A stretch of DNA of 64,000 nt from Psoroptes ovis (GCA_002943765.1 PQWQ01000007.1:1738501-1802500); one strand, 5' to 3'. Shown: positions 37,214 to 50,084, numbered from the stretch's first letter. The notes: a model not told the origin generated them from the letters alone. Program-made: numbers and translations.

Positions 37214-37242
37214 ATGATGATGATGATGATGATGATGATGAT
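37214..37242. repeat. (ATG)9 microsatellite
   Basis: Nine to ten ATG triplets ending in ATC. Confidence 0.9.
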
Positions 37243-37926
37243 CATAATTGGTAATAATTGGTTAAATAATATGAATGAATGAATGAATTTTACTTTTTAA
37301 GAAAATTTAAAATTTCAAGAAAATTTCAGAAAAAATTAAAAATTCAAAGAAAATTATGGCCAAAAGATCTAAAAATATCTTCACTTGATCATCATCATCA
37401 TCAGAAACATGTGTTCGAATGCACATCTTTGCCTAAACCATACTCCAGTAACACCATATAACATCGAGAGCATCATCACCACACACCATCAAGAGCATCA
37501 AAGAACATCGAAACAGATCATCGGATCACTGGATTCGAACATCACATAAATTTCATTTAGTCGGACATCTGTTTTTTGAATATTTTGATTCTTTCATTGA
37601 TTTTTTGCTGCTCATGTAAATCTACCAACACTAATCAATTTGTGACAGAAGACATTCATGTTTGATTCATATTCATTCATATTTATTAATGTGTAGCAGT
37701 CACATCTGTGGTTTTTTATTTTCAATTTGATTTAGATTTAGCAGCTCTACTTGATGACACATTAGTCTTCATGGCATTTTTCGAATTCAATCGACATAAA
37801 ATGGGTGTGATTTTTCTTGATTTATTCGATTCGAATGATCAGAAAAAAATTATCCGAAATGTCAAATGTCAGAATTTATTTGACTTTCGTTTGAAAAAAT
37901 AGGAAGATATTCATGGGTTCAATGCT

Positions 37927-38151
37927 TTATTTATGGGCAAACACACACACACACACATAAATATCCATGTATCCATCGACCAGTTCTGGCTTGTTTCTAC
38001 CGCCATAATACGCCCATGCATTCGATGGAATTCCATTCAATGGAATTCTGTTCAATAACCGATCAAAGAAATTATCAATTGAGTCCGATCTTAAATCAAA
38101 CGGATTCATGGACATCAAGAAATTCAGAACAAAATTAGCTTCGCTGTTCGA
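37927..38151 (-). CDS. Candidate internal exon or gene fragment, unknown
   Basis: Minus-strand frame open from a TGA upstream of about 38160. An acceptor-like TCGAACAG ends near 38151, and the product reads EANFVLNFLMSMNPFDLRSD, then FFDRLLNRIPLNGIPSNAW, then YYGGRNKPELVDGYMDIY. This is among the most protein-like segments in the window (aromatic, Pro and Gly residues, no repeat runs). It then runs into a (TG)n repeat that encodes VCVCV; a GTGTGT donor at that point would remove the repeat translation. An ATG at 38118 offers an unspliced 63-codon alternative. I cannot assign it to a family. Confidence 0.3.
   Translation of the reverse strand, partial: SNSEANFVLNFLMSMNPFDLRSDSIDNFFDRLLNRIPLNGIPSNAWAYYGGRNKPELVDGYMDIYVCVCVFAHK
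37941..37957. repeat. (AC)8 microsatellite
   Basis: Uninterrupted AC units abutting the 3' side of the candidate minus-strand exon. Confidence 0.9.
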
Positions 38152-38280
38152 AGATGATCATCTTAATCAACTTGGATGTTGATCACATTGATAATTTCAA
38201 ATATTCGAAGATAAATGAAAATTAATTATAAAAAAATACGAAACAAATGAACGAATCTGAATGACCTCTGTAGATCAATA

Positions 38281-38520
38281 TCATATGATGATAAATGTGT
38301 GCTGTTGTTGTTGCTTGAGGATGCGTAACGAATCAGATACGAAGTGATTGAAAATAATTGAATTGATTGAAAATGATTTAAATTTTGAAATGATTATTTC
38401 AATCAAAATGAAAAATCCAATCAATCCAATGGATCGATATTGGTCAAATTGGTCATGTTGTTGCCATTGCTGCTGCTGATACTGAAGCTGAAAATGCTGA
38501 TACTGATGCTCATCATTCAT
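38281..38520 (-). CDS. Candidate Q/H/Y-rich ORF, 79 aa
   Basis: ATG-initiated frame beginning MNDEHQYQHFQLQYQQQQWQ, then a hydrophobic stretch (IGLIGFFILIEIII, about residues 32-45), and ending ILKQQQQHTFIII. Mixed CAG/CAA codons for Gln fit real coding DNA in this genome. The plus strand over the same DNA (38455-38751, ATG at 38455) encodes a signal-peptide-like MLLPLLLLILKLKMLILML followed by SSARSHDDYARNPECNPNVF, so either strand, or neither, could be the coding one. Confidence 0.27.
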   Translation of the reverse strand: MNDEHQYQHFQLQYQQQQWQQHDQFDQYRSIGLIGFFILIEIIISKFKSFSINSIIFNHFVSDSLRILKQQQQHTFIII

Positions 38521-38751
38521 TCATCAGCACGATCTCATGATGATTATGCACGAAATCCCGAATGTAATCCAAATGTTTTTGTTTCATCTGATTTCGTTTC
38601 GTTTGATTTAAAATTTGAAATTTTCAATTTCACAAATTTCAAAATTAAAATCAATCTTCATTTTGACCTGATTTTGATTTTGAAATTAATTCCAATCTGG
38701 TCAATTATTTTTGGTCAAAAAAAAAAAATCTTCAAAGTTGAAAATCTTTAA

Positions 38752-41700
38752 AAGGCTTACAACAACAATCATCATCATCGTATAATTATGAGGGCCATAC
38801 CTTAACAATTACGCGATTATTCACATTGAAACTTATGTAATTCAATGTTCAATTTTTAATTTTTCAAAGTTTCTTCGAAATTTCTCAAAATACGTTAAAA
38901 TTCAATCATAACAATCGATTCAGTAGGTGAATGGGTTAATAATGTGATAATTTTAATGATTGCAAATATGCATAACAATGGTTCAATGGATGGATGAATG
39001 AATGACAATCAAACGATCATTTACCTATCTACCCATCTACCTACCTACCCATCTAACCATTGATAATTGTTGTTCAATGTCTCTGAGAATTATTCATTCA
39101 ACCATGAATACTGAATGAATGCTGCTGTCGATGTATGATCATCATCATTATAATCATGGATGAATGGGTTACTGTGTATGCAAAACAAGTTAATAGTGAA
39201 GAAATGACAGACATTTTCATGATCATCATACGGACATTGTCCTTGACGATGATGATGATCTTCAGTCATTTTTTGAATGAATGCCGAATAATAACAACAC
39301 AAAGACAATTACAAGGACAACGACCAGAAAATGCCATAAGTTATTTATTAAATGCCATTATTTCTCATTGATGGAAAAATGTCTTTGACAGACATTTTTT
39401 TCAGGAAAATCATATGTGTGTCTGTGTCTTTCTATGGCAAAATTAAATAATAAAACTGTAATGAACTCGATCATTTCATACCATTCATTTCACATGAACA
39501 CATTCATTTCGTTACACAATCGTCAAATGGCAATGATATAATCTCAAGGTGAATAAATCCATTTAAACTAATATTCTTCATATCTTATTCGATCCTGATT
39601 CTTTGTTTTTGTCTTCATTATTTTAAAAGGTTGTACCCTCATTGATAAAGCTTGTATGCGCATAAATGTAATATGATTAATGAAATGAATGTTATTTCAT
39701 TAAAATTATTATTTACCAATCACTGTCATTCCTATAGTGATTATCATTATCATCGACATCGACATCAATGTAAACGATTATTTTTAATGATTATTTTTTG
39801 TTTAATCATGTCTAATCATGCATCTAATCATCGATTTTCGATCAACATAATCAAGGAAGCATTTAATATTTAATTCAGTTTTCTAGCAAAGAAATCAAAT
39901 CAATAGAAAAATATGTAACGATTCACCCAATGCTCAGCCGAATTGATGATATCATAAATAATTCTTCCTGTATTTAAGTATTGACAAATCGGTGGGTCGC
40001 TGGTTGGCCGTATGATTGGTCGGTCTGTCAGTCAGTCATCGATGGTTTAATTCGAATTTCGAGCACCGAAATTCATTTGTCTCTCATCCATAGAACAACA
40101 TGGCAATTTAATTTAATCATCATTAATCTCATGATTTAATGATCATCATCATCGACATCGTCATCATCATTATTAAATATTTCAATCTAACATATGTCTA
40201 ACCCTTCCTCTATCAATCTACGATTCCTTCAATGAGACTTGAAAATGAGTATAAAATTCACATTAACTTGATTGTGGCCGCCACATTTGATTGATATTGC
40301 TAACCTCATGACTGATAATGGAATTTTTTCGGTTATTTTCTCAGAAAAAAATGTTTTCTGGTTGCATTTTACGCATATTTTTACGGTTATTCATATAACC
40401 GGCAATTATATCGCTACCCTATTCGTACTTTTCCTTTGAATTTTATTTCATCTTTTTAAAATTTGATTACCGTGACTATCAATGTCTTCATTCATTCATT
40501 GAATGAAACACATTTAAATTCATGGAAAAATATGAATTTAATGATTTAGAATTCTCCATTTTTATTTGATGGCCATAAAAAATTCATTTACACCCGAACA
40601 TTTGAAATGACAAAAAAAAAGGGTTCTTTTCAATCATGTTTGTCAATTTATTCCAGTTTGGATCGTTTTGAATTGAATTCAGTCGAAGAATATCGAAGAA
40701 ATTCATGGAAAATTCGACAATCAATTATATTGATCGGTCGAAAATAGCTCAAGATTCATAATTTTAATAATAAGAATAATAATATTGATGATCGACAATC
40801 AATTATCATCAATAAATTCATGGTTGCGAATCGATCGATCATTACAAAATAAATCAACTAATCGATTACAGCTGCACCAAATTTTATTGATTTCATGGTT
40901 ATTGATCAGTTTGATCATCGAACATATTTTATTCTGTTCGATCGATCGATCGATCCGACCAACGATTGATATTAATCAATCGATATTAATCTTTGAATAA
41001 TTTCATCAAGGAAATCGTCTAAGATTTATCTTGGTGCAGATTTTCAATTCATGGAATAATTTTCTCGTTTAAATCCATGAATCAAATGATGATTTGATCA
41101 TGATTATCATCATCATTCATTCAATGTGATTTGAAAACATAAACATTTTTACATCCGCAAAAACAAAAAACAAAACAAAAAGATTTGTTGATCAAATTAT
41201 GAGCAATAAATTAATTCATTGTAATGATAGAGTTGTACATAATGTCAATAAACTCATTATTATGTTGAATCATAAACATAAATAAATTTAGACATAAACA
41301 CTGTACAATGATTCGGCGAAAATCATACAAAATACAAAATCAGAAAACAACATCATAATCATATATCAAACATATGAATTACACATGAATTGAACATTTG
41401 ATTCCGTTCAACTGAAAAAAAACCAGTTGTATTTGAACGAAGAAAATGCACCGTTGCCCTTTTGTCTTTGGATTTTTTAAAATTTATCGAATCAATGTTC
41501 AAATGAATGATGTGATGATCGATATTTATGATCGAATTATTACCTGATTTAATATTTGATTTCAATGATCATCATCGAATATTCCGATGATGATCGATCA
41601 ATCATGATCTGATTGTTCATGACCAGAGGTATTTTGTTGGTTATTTGTTTTGTTTTTGGTTTTTTTATCTGAAAAATGATGAATTAACTCGAATCTACAA

Positions 41701-43357
41701 GTTCTACCACCATGCAATTCTTGATTGTTCGAATTGATTCTGGGTCAAACATCATGAACATCATCATCATCATGATCATCACCCTATCTTTAAGACGGTT
41801 AATTCGCCATGTTTTCAAGATGTTATTCGATCAATCAAATGAAAATTAAGTCATCATCCAAGAAAAATGAAAAAAATGAATGATAATTGAAGCTGTCATT
41901 GATCAAATATAAGAAATCGACAATCGCACCAATCAATTTGTAAAAACAAAACAACAAGAAACAATGATAACCACAAGAATCGAGCCAAAAACATGAGCAC
42001 AAATAAATGATAATCATCTTGTCATAGCTGTCGATGTTAATCAATAATGAAAAACCAAGTTACGATGTAAAACATGACAACTTGATTATTGTTGTTATCG
42101 TTATTGTTGTTATTATTATTTATCATCATTCAAATCTACTCATCATTTTGTTGATCAATCAGTTGCAGCTGTTAACCATTGATTATTATTTTCATGATTC
42201 AAACCACTTGAATTACGCATTTGTTGTCTGCAAGAATTTGATTTTCAAATGGTAAAAATGAAGATTTTCAAGGTTTTTCATCTTTGAATTCCATTCCATC
42301 TCATCGAATAATATTTGGAATTAAATTTTTGACTCAAATACCTTTTGATTTAAATTGATGGTCATTGGTCATGTCGATCATTTGTTCTTATTGTAATCAT
42401 CATGATTATCATTGAGCATGATGATACACTTACCAAACAATCATGCATTCAAATGTAAACACACCAATCCTTGTAAAATGTCGAGATCAAGAACAACGAA
42501 AAACCAAAGACATCAAATCAAAGGAACTCGAACTTTTTCAACAATCTAATTTCGTTTTGTTCTGAACAAAATGAAGATTAAATTCACTCATCATAATCAT
42601 CAGATGATGATGAACATAAGATCTTCTTCAAATATTGTCGATCATTGTTATCATCAGCATCATTTCGACTGTTTATCATCGAAATGATTTTAATTTTTTT
42701 TTTTTTTTTTTGCATAAATTCGAATGTTTAATATCTAGATTGATGGCCAACACCGAACATCAACACTAGTAACAAATGATCATTCAATGGTGATGATGAT
42801 GACACATTTGATGATTGACTGAATGAATTATTGAATGCAATGAACAATGATTTCTTGAAGATATAAAAAAAAATCTAAATTTAGAATAAAGACGTAGACG
42901 AAGAGATGCAACATTTGCCAAACGACCAATCTATGGGTGGAAATGATTCATTACAATCGCCACCACCACCACCAACGATAATAAGTACAAATGGTCAATT
43001 TATAACTGGTCAAATGGTCATTTGTTGAATAATTTTGATAAAAGCATACAAATCAATAAATAATCAAATCGATAACAGTAAACGATAATGATAATGGCTT
43101 CAGATATTATCCTTTCTCATGGAAATGGTCAATTCGAAATCACAATAATAACAATTGATTTTAATACGAATTTTTCCAATTCATAATTTAATTCAATTCA
43201 ATTTATAATTTTATTCAATTCATTTGAATTAAATTGAATCATCGATCGTTGATCGATGATCATCATTGAATATTTTGAATAATTGAATCTCTATCTACTT
43301 CCATTTTCAAATCGATGACTATTTAACTTTGCCTTATCGTATTTTTTGAAAGTTTTA
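38752..43357. other. Gene-poor stretch with scattered small frames
   Basis: Contains a degenerate TACC/TATC tetranucleotide run at 39021-39058. A 70-codon plus frame at 40788-41000 (MIDNQLSSINSWLRIDRSLQ, then the hydrophobic LLISWLLISLIIEHILF, then polar) could be a single-pass membrane peptide but overlaps palindromic CGAT repeats. Other frames are repeat translations. Confidence 0.35.
39021..39058. repeat. Degenerate (TACC/TATC)n tetranucleotide repeat
   Basis: About nine imperfect four-base units alternating TACC, TATC and CATC. Confidence 0.8.
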
Positions 43358-43573
43358 ATGAGGATATTACATGCTGAATGTACCGCGGACACTTGTGAAC
43401 GATCAAATGATCAATTGACCATTCAGTTTGACCATAAAATCGACCATCTTTCACATGGTATTAGCAACATCACACACGAACTCACAGACATCCTGAGTGG
43501 ATTTGTGTCATCCGAAAAAAATTTGTTTGACCAAGGAATTTCTTCTTCAATCAAAACAAATGATGATAATTAA
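43358..43573 (+). CDS. Candidate ORF, 71 aa, soluble, unknown
   Basis: First ATG at 43358. The product reads MRILHAECTADTCERSNDQL, then TIQFDHKIDHLSHGISNITH, and ends with a polar tail SSIKTNDDN. It has two Cys and an amphipathic-looking middle, no repeat-derived runs, and clearly higher G+C than the flanks; the antisense strand is full of stops, which favours this strand. It could also be an internal or terminal exon. No family recognised. Confidence 0.28.
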   Translation: MRILHAECTADTCERSNDQLTIQFDHKIDHLSHGISNITHELTDILSGFVSSEKNLFDQGISSSIKTNDDN

Positions 43574-45319
43574 TTTCAGTAAATGAATGAATGATAATTG
43601 TTCATGGTTCGGTCATCGGGTCATTCATTTATTTATTCATAACTCGATGTCCAAGCATCATTTTGTGAAATTTTCAAAAATTTTTTCCATTTCTCGAACT
43701 TAAAATATCAATTTTATCATCAAAAATATCTGAAATATTAATCATAAATGAATATTATCATCATCATCAACATCATCGTTATTATTATCATTATTATTTA
43801 TAACCACAACAACAACCATAAACAACCCGTAAATAACCGAAAACAACATTGACATTGAGTACAAAGAACAAAGGCCATATCATGTATTTATGGTTCGTAA
43901 TAATTAATTATCTATGATTATATTAATTATCGTTCAAAAAAATATGGTTAAAAATACATGATCATAGCTGATGATAACAGCAGCAGCAGCAACAACAACA
44001 ACAAAATTCGTTTAAAATTTTACCATTTTTTCAATCTTAAATTAATTTTAATTCTTTTTTCATTTTCTAATGTTTCAAAATGCTTCAGCCAAATGCTTCA
44101 GCAAAAAATGATGAATGGATTGTGTCCAAAAATAACCCGAACACACACACACATCCAGAGAGCGAATGAATAAATATAGAATGTCTTTGTCGTTGTTTTG
44201 GTACATGGTCAAACATCATCATGGTCAACTTGCTCATTTTCCATTTTATTTACATCATCTGGTCATAATAGCAATAATGATAATAATAATGATAATAATA
44301 ATTGTAAATAATTAACACCCCAAAAACAAATTACAATCAAAATTACATGATGTTATTACATCCCAAAATTATTCACAAATCAGTGTTGTTTTTGAATGTC
44401 TGATTAACATCGTTAAAACACCGTTTGTTTCGTTAGACAACAGTGTTTTTTGGGATTTAAGAGACTCAGAAAATGAAAAAAATTATCTTTTCTGTGTTTA
44501 TTTCCACTTAATTACAATCACGGTGATGATGGTCCGGTTAAATATTTTGTTTGTTGGTTGTTTCTTGACTCGTAGAAAATGAAGGTCAGCTTGATCATGA
44601 TCATCGAACAACAGCAGCAGCAACAACAAAATTCGTTTCAAACATCAAAACATCATTCATTGATGAATGATGTTGTTGTTGTTGCTGTTGATGATGTTGT
44701 TGATGCTGTTGTCGTTGATAATATTGATGATGATTGAGCATTCGTTTCGATGTCAAAACATCGAAATTCTAATTGAACCAAATTTCAAATTTGATTATTC
44801 GATTAGTTGATTTGTTTGATCTAAATTTGTTTGTTTTTCAAACAATTTGTTTACTCAAATCGTTTCGATTCTTCCAAACAAATTCGCTTGGTTCTAATTT
44901 GTCCATGATCGAACGATGATGATCATGCGATGATCAACAAGGACAGCACTACCAACATTTAAGCATTGATTGCACAAGATTGATTGCATTTTTCCACATA
45001 TCTTCTCTCGGTGATGCCAAGGCACCAGATTTTTGTCATGACAAACAAACGAGCGAACGAAAGAACGAATTCCGATTCAAGTTTCGTTGTGAAAATGGAT
45101 AAACAAACATTAAATTGTTCAGATTCTATGGAAATGACCTAGAAATTAAATTTCTACGAAATAAAGACCAACTAATTGATGTTGTTGTTGGCGTTTTCGT
45201 TGGCCATAAACCTCTACAGTCGACAATCTAATTCTTTTTTCATTATTCATTCGTTAACTAGAATGTAATGATCATCATGATTATCATCGTGATTACATCG
45301 TCGTTTGTTTTCATTTCAG
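43574..45319. other. Repeat-rich stretch with an inverted repeat
   Basis: ATC/CAA repeats. At 44601-44741 the minus strand has a 46-codon ATG frame, MLNHHQYYQRQQHQQHHQQQ, continuing into a Val/Ala tail. It overlaps a strong palindrome (44649-44674) with CAACAG/CTGTTG outer arms. I cannot tell a Q/H-rich peptide from a simple folded repeat. Confidence 0.3.
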
Positions 45320-45492
45320 ATCGCGTGTCAAGAATTAATGGCACAATAATAAAATTTGCGATTATAAATCAATCATTGATCACCTTGACCATCATTTTGG
45401 TCGTTAATTTGGTTTTATTACCCTCAGATTCATATCAAAATGAAATGAACAATTTAAATGAGAATTTTCAATGTGATCAGGAATTATATTAG
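45320..45492 (+). CDS. Candidate terminal exon ended by a MITE insertion
   Basis: A good acceptor (TTTTCATTTCAG ending at 45319) opens in phase 2 into 56 codons: RVSRINGTIIKFAIINQSL, a hydrophobic segment ITLTIILVVNLVLL, then PSDSYQNEMNNLNENFQ and CDQELY. The stop TAG (45490-45492) lies inside the terminal repeat of the mariner-like element that begins at 45489, so the insertion created the present stop. If the element and one TA copy are ignored, the frame would run 25 codons further. The single membrane-like segment suggests a C-terminal transmembrane anchor; the family is unknown. Confidence 0.25.
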
Positions 45493-45570
45493 GTTGTCCG
45501 GAAAGTTCTGGCTGATTTTAATTAGCAACTCTATTGATTAAGCGGAATGAATTTCTCGGGCAACCTAATA
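45487..45570. mobile_element. Mariner-like MITE, 80 bp
   Basis: Element 45489-45568 flanked by TA (45487-45488 and 45569-45570), the Tc1/mariner target duplication. The left end TTAGGTTGTCCGGAAAGTTC and the inward-read right end TTAGGTTGCCCGAGAAATTC match at 16 of 20 positions; GGTTGTCCGGAAAGT is a typical mariner terminus. The interior is only about 40 bp, so this is essentially two terminal repeats and cannot encode a transposase. Confidence 0.72.
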
Positions 45571-47558
45571 TAATCAAATCAAATCGAGCAAAATCAACAA
45601 TCAAATTTTCATAATAAAAATTTCCGCGTCATTCATTTGAATTCACTTCATTTCATTTTAATTGCCCTTGAAATTCCTCCTCATTTGAAATCAATTAATT
45701 TTTTATTCATAATTTTATTACATGAATTCAAATTAAATTCGATGATAATGGCGATGGTGGTGACCTTCATTCGATTCAAGACTCAAAATTCAAAAGAATC
45801 ATCAAAAACACACAAAACTCAAACCCTAATCACATTTGACCAGGAATGTCCAATGGAATGACTCGATAAATGAATCCTCCAACGAGGAATAGAAATGTCT
45901 TGTTTGACGGCCAGAAAACGACGAAATCATTGATAATAAATCATTTGAAATTCAAAAATTTCGAAAAAATTCAATTTACACCATTTTAAGGTCATCAAGA
46001 ATTCCAACCTGATCAACTAATAATGTTTGAAATTGAAGCATGAAGCCTACACTAATCGGGTTTTTTCCCGAAACAAAAAAAAACTTCTCCGAATCAAATC
46101 GAATCTAATCTAATTACATTAAATTTGAAGTGAATTTCAATCAAATTTAATGATCACAAATCATGAGGTCGGTGGTTTATGGTCGTTTTTTTTTTTTGGT
46201 GGTGTTCTTTGTGATCTAATTATGCTTTGATTGTGTTTTGATGCTGTTAATGATAATCAAAATGATGATAATGATGGTCAATCCAAGTTTCATTATCATC
46301 ATTTATTAATTAATTAAAATCTTTTGTTTTTAATTAATCAAAATGTAGGTGAGTGAGTTAGTATGAATATGTGTTGTTGTTCTCATCATCATTATCATCT
46401 TGTATTGTTCATAATATGACTTGAAACCTCTGTAAAATAGGATTGAGATCCGAAATTAGGCTTTGAATTTGATTAATTATAATCAATTAATTATCATGCA
46501 TTGTGATATTCATGGCGTTTCACACATTGAAAAGCATTAACAACAACAGCAACAATGACCAACGATTATACTCGAAGATAACCAGTGTAGGTACATCGAT
46601 AAGAATGGTGAAAATCGCATCACTTCGTAAGAATATTTTATAATTTATAAATATTTAGTATTTTAATATTCACAGATTTAAGATTTAAGATTTTGAAAAT
46701 TATTTAATTTATTTGATGCTTGGAAATTGTGATTTAATTTGATTTGTGAGTTGGTTGGTCGGTTGGTGTTGGTGTTTAGGTATTTGTCTGTGTTTAATTT
46801 GATTGTTTATTTGTAAGAATATGATCGAGCAAATACGAGAAAAATTCAGCAAGGTTTTAGCAAGTTTTTTTTTCGACCTTTGAATCAATGTGTATAGCCT
46901 TTGAAAAAAAGTAGGCTACACGCAATATAAATCATTGATTTTGAAAATTTATTTATTCATGTTTACAATTGAAAATGTCGGAAAGAAACATGAACAGCAA
47001 CATCATACAACGACGAAATTCAACATTTTAAATCATAGATTTATTTCAATTTTCGGAATTTTCAATGAGATAATAATGATTTTCAATGATTCAAGAGGTG
47101 TGAAATGTCGGTTGTTTGGCTGTTGTTGATCGTGTTTGGTTGTTGTTGCTTATGATGCATCAAATGCATCAGATCATGATGATGAATAATGATAATAATA
47201 ATCCTTTTTCGATGTATAATCTTAATCCTTTTACTCAATATTCCCTCTGATGGAAAAGTGTTTGTATTAAATTCAACGGTTGGAAGGTGTTTGGCAATGA
47301 AAATTGAATTTTTTTTCTTTCATTCAATGAATGGATGGAGGACAACTATTTTTATCTGTGAAAAATAATAAGAAATAGGAATCAAATCAAATTAAAACTA
47401 AATTATTGGTTGTAGATAGTCAGTGTGTATGTGTCTGCGTGTGTGAGCGTAGATCTTTGCAGATCTGTAGATTCGTGCAGATCGTGAGATTCAAGATTCA
47501 TCATCCATCGGCCAGCCGAATCACCTTCTATCGAACCTTTTAAATCTCATTCACATAC
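45571..47558. other. AT-rich stretch, no confident gene
   Basis: A 74-codon plus frame (45637-45861) lacks an early ATG. A short imperfect hairpin with TAGCCT/AGGCTA arms lies at about 46890-46922. Nothing else stands out. Confidence 0.4.
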
Positions 47559-47740
47559 ATAAAATTCGACATTGGCCGATTGTGATTAAGATCCGATTGA
47601 TCAATGAATGGATGGATAATCTTATGGTCTCGTTGTTTGCACGGTTATCTCGATTTGTATCTCTCTCGCTCTCGGTCATGTCCAAGTTATTTTTCAATTC
47701 GAAATTGTTGTTATTTGCTCGGGAAGGTTTGTCAACATTT
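47559..47740 (-). CDS. Candidate internal exon, polar N/D/R-rich
   Basis: Acceptor-like TTTTTATCCGATCGATAAG ends at 47741. The frame continues NVDKPSRANNNNFELKNNLD, then MTESERDTNRDNRANNETIR and LSIHSLINRILITIGQCRIL, and meets a strong donor AT|GTATGTG at 47559/47558. The charged, Asn-rich composition is typical of coding DNA in this genome, while the antisense 69-codon frame (47582-47791, +) is a Leu/Phe-rich mirror. No flanking exons were identified. Confidence 0.28.
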
Positions 47741-50084
47741 CTTATCGATCGGATAAAAATAAATCATCATCATCTACATTATCATCTATGATGTACCCAT
47801 GTATTTACTAAGTACCATCAATCTATTATCATCTATGATTATTGATTCAATAACAATTCAATTTAGATGTTCGAGGAAGTGTTCACTTGTGTCTTCATGT
47901 GTTTATCTACACACAAAGAAGTTAGGGTACATCGAAGAATAGCTGGCTAAACGTTGAAGATCTCCACCAAGAACATTATCAATCAACAACATTGATCGAA
48001 TACAACAAAAGATTTTGAAAATTGAATTATTCTTCAATGGACTAATAACAATGATAACTCCAGAGGTAAATGACATTTACCAAGCATCGATGCATCTAAT
48101 ATGGTCATCATTATTATTATGATGGTGGTAGTAGTAGTTTGTGTAATGTAAATGTATTTATCACTAAAATATATGAATATAATCAACAATGATAATGATG
48201 ATGATGATAATGTTGTAAATTGCTGAATGATTGAATGTGGCCAAATGTACATATTTGGTAACAGGTATACAAGTGTTTTAGTTTGATTTCGTTCATTCGA
48301 ACATGAAATGATGGTGTCCATCTTCATAGATCATTGATATCGATGATAATTGAAGTATAAATGGATGGATGGATGGATGGTGATTCATTGGCGCCTGTTT
48401 CTTGATATGTGTATCATTCAATATTCAACATTCACTACTGACTGACAAAATGGCTGACTAACTGGCTAAATGACTAAGTAAATGAACGATGAATAAGTAT
48501 TTTTTTTTTCAATGACTATTTGCAGCCAAATGCTAAGTTATTAAACAAGATGATGATGATGAATAATAAGTAAATTATCCCAGTTTGGTTAAAAATCAAG
48601 GCGTTGTATTGTTTATCATCATTATCATTATTATCATTGATCATTTGAATTTAAATTTGAATTAAATTAAATTAAATTGAATTTACATTCAAATTTAGAA
48701 GAAAAGAATGGTGCCGAATGATTTAGAAAACAAAATAATGCCCGAGCGGAGTTGTTGAAATTGAATACGCTGCTTGAAACACTCACATGAGCACAAACAC
48801 ATGCTAATTAATATGGATCATCATGGGCAGTGTGTGCATCGGTGTTTCGATGATCAATGAACATCAGGATCATCATCTCTTCAGTGTTTTAAATGGGCAA
48901 AACAAAGGAGATAATCAACGATAATACAAGAAGATAATACACTTGTTGAATGAAGATGAATTAATAAATGATTTCGATTTGAATTTGAATTCATTTAAAT
49001 GTAAGTAATTTATACTAATATTACTAATACTAATTATAGTGTGTTGAAGTAAATGATCAAAGATTAAATTATCAAATCGCTCATTGATTATCCATGAAAG
49101 TAAAAGCTCATGTCTTTACCATGTCTTAGTATGTTTTGTTTCTTTTAAAGTCATTTGTTCTGTTTGTTGGTTTGTTTGTATTGATGTCAATCATTAATTT
49201 AAGCCATTTCCAATCTGTTTTACTAATTCATATTCAATAAATTATTATTCGGATCAAATTCATCGATTCACCATGGAGAATATTATCATTTGTTCATTTC
49301 CACATGTGTTTTGATTTGAGGATGGATTAATGATTGATAATATTTTCATTTGTTTCCATTCGTTGTTTCGTTCATTTATTTTCCACATCCATTGACATTA
49401 TGTTTCGGTTTTTTGGTGATTGGCTCTGTGTGATTTGATTTGTAATTCAGTTATTCAATTTTTGACTTGTTTTCTATTTGGTTTGGTTTGCTTTGGTTTT
49501 GAAATACATTTGTTTGCCTTCCGGACTGGATCAAAGAAAATATTTGAGAAATTGAAATCTAGCAATCATTAAATATCGATGACCATCGGCTAATTTATCA
49601 TTGATTTTTTATCATATGGAGAAAATGATGCAAAAATAAATGAAGATGAAGAAGAAAATAGACGAAAAAGTAGATGAAAATGGCCATTTTACTCATTATT
49701 CGAAGATGGAATCAAATTATCATTATGATCATGGATTGATCATTTGATCATTCGATTATCGATGATGATTAATTAAGAGTTATGCAAGCTATTAACGTAA
49801 TGTTTTATTAAATATTTATGAAATTTTTTTTTTGAAGAAATATTTCATTTTCTCTTTAATTATTTATTTGTTTATTTATTTATTTATTTTTTGAATAATG
49901 TCAAATACAGGAAATATTTACCTTTTGCATTCATTATTTAATATCATGATATTTTTATTGACAAACATTATCATGTCCAATTTTAGTTTCGCAAGGGTGG
50001 AAGTGAATGAAGTATTTTGCAAATATTAATACATAATAATAATAATGATCGTAATTATAATGATGATAATAACGACAATTAACG
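47741..50084. other. AT-rich stretch, no confident gene
   Basis: Contains (ATGG)5 at 48361-48380 and many ATC/ATTA repeats. The 97-codon minus frame at 48034-48327 includes poly-Ile/Thr translated from ATT/ACT repeats and is not supported. Confidence 0.45.
48361..48380. repeat. (ATGG)5 microsatellite
   Basis: Five uninterrupted ATGG units immediately after a GTATAA motif. Confidence 0.9.

Noticed and set aside
44400..44460. AAAACAC...GTGTTTT imperfect inverted repeat, possible transposon end
   Set aside because: Arms are short with mismatches and there is no target duplication at the flanks.
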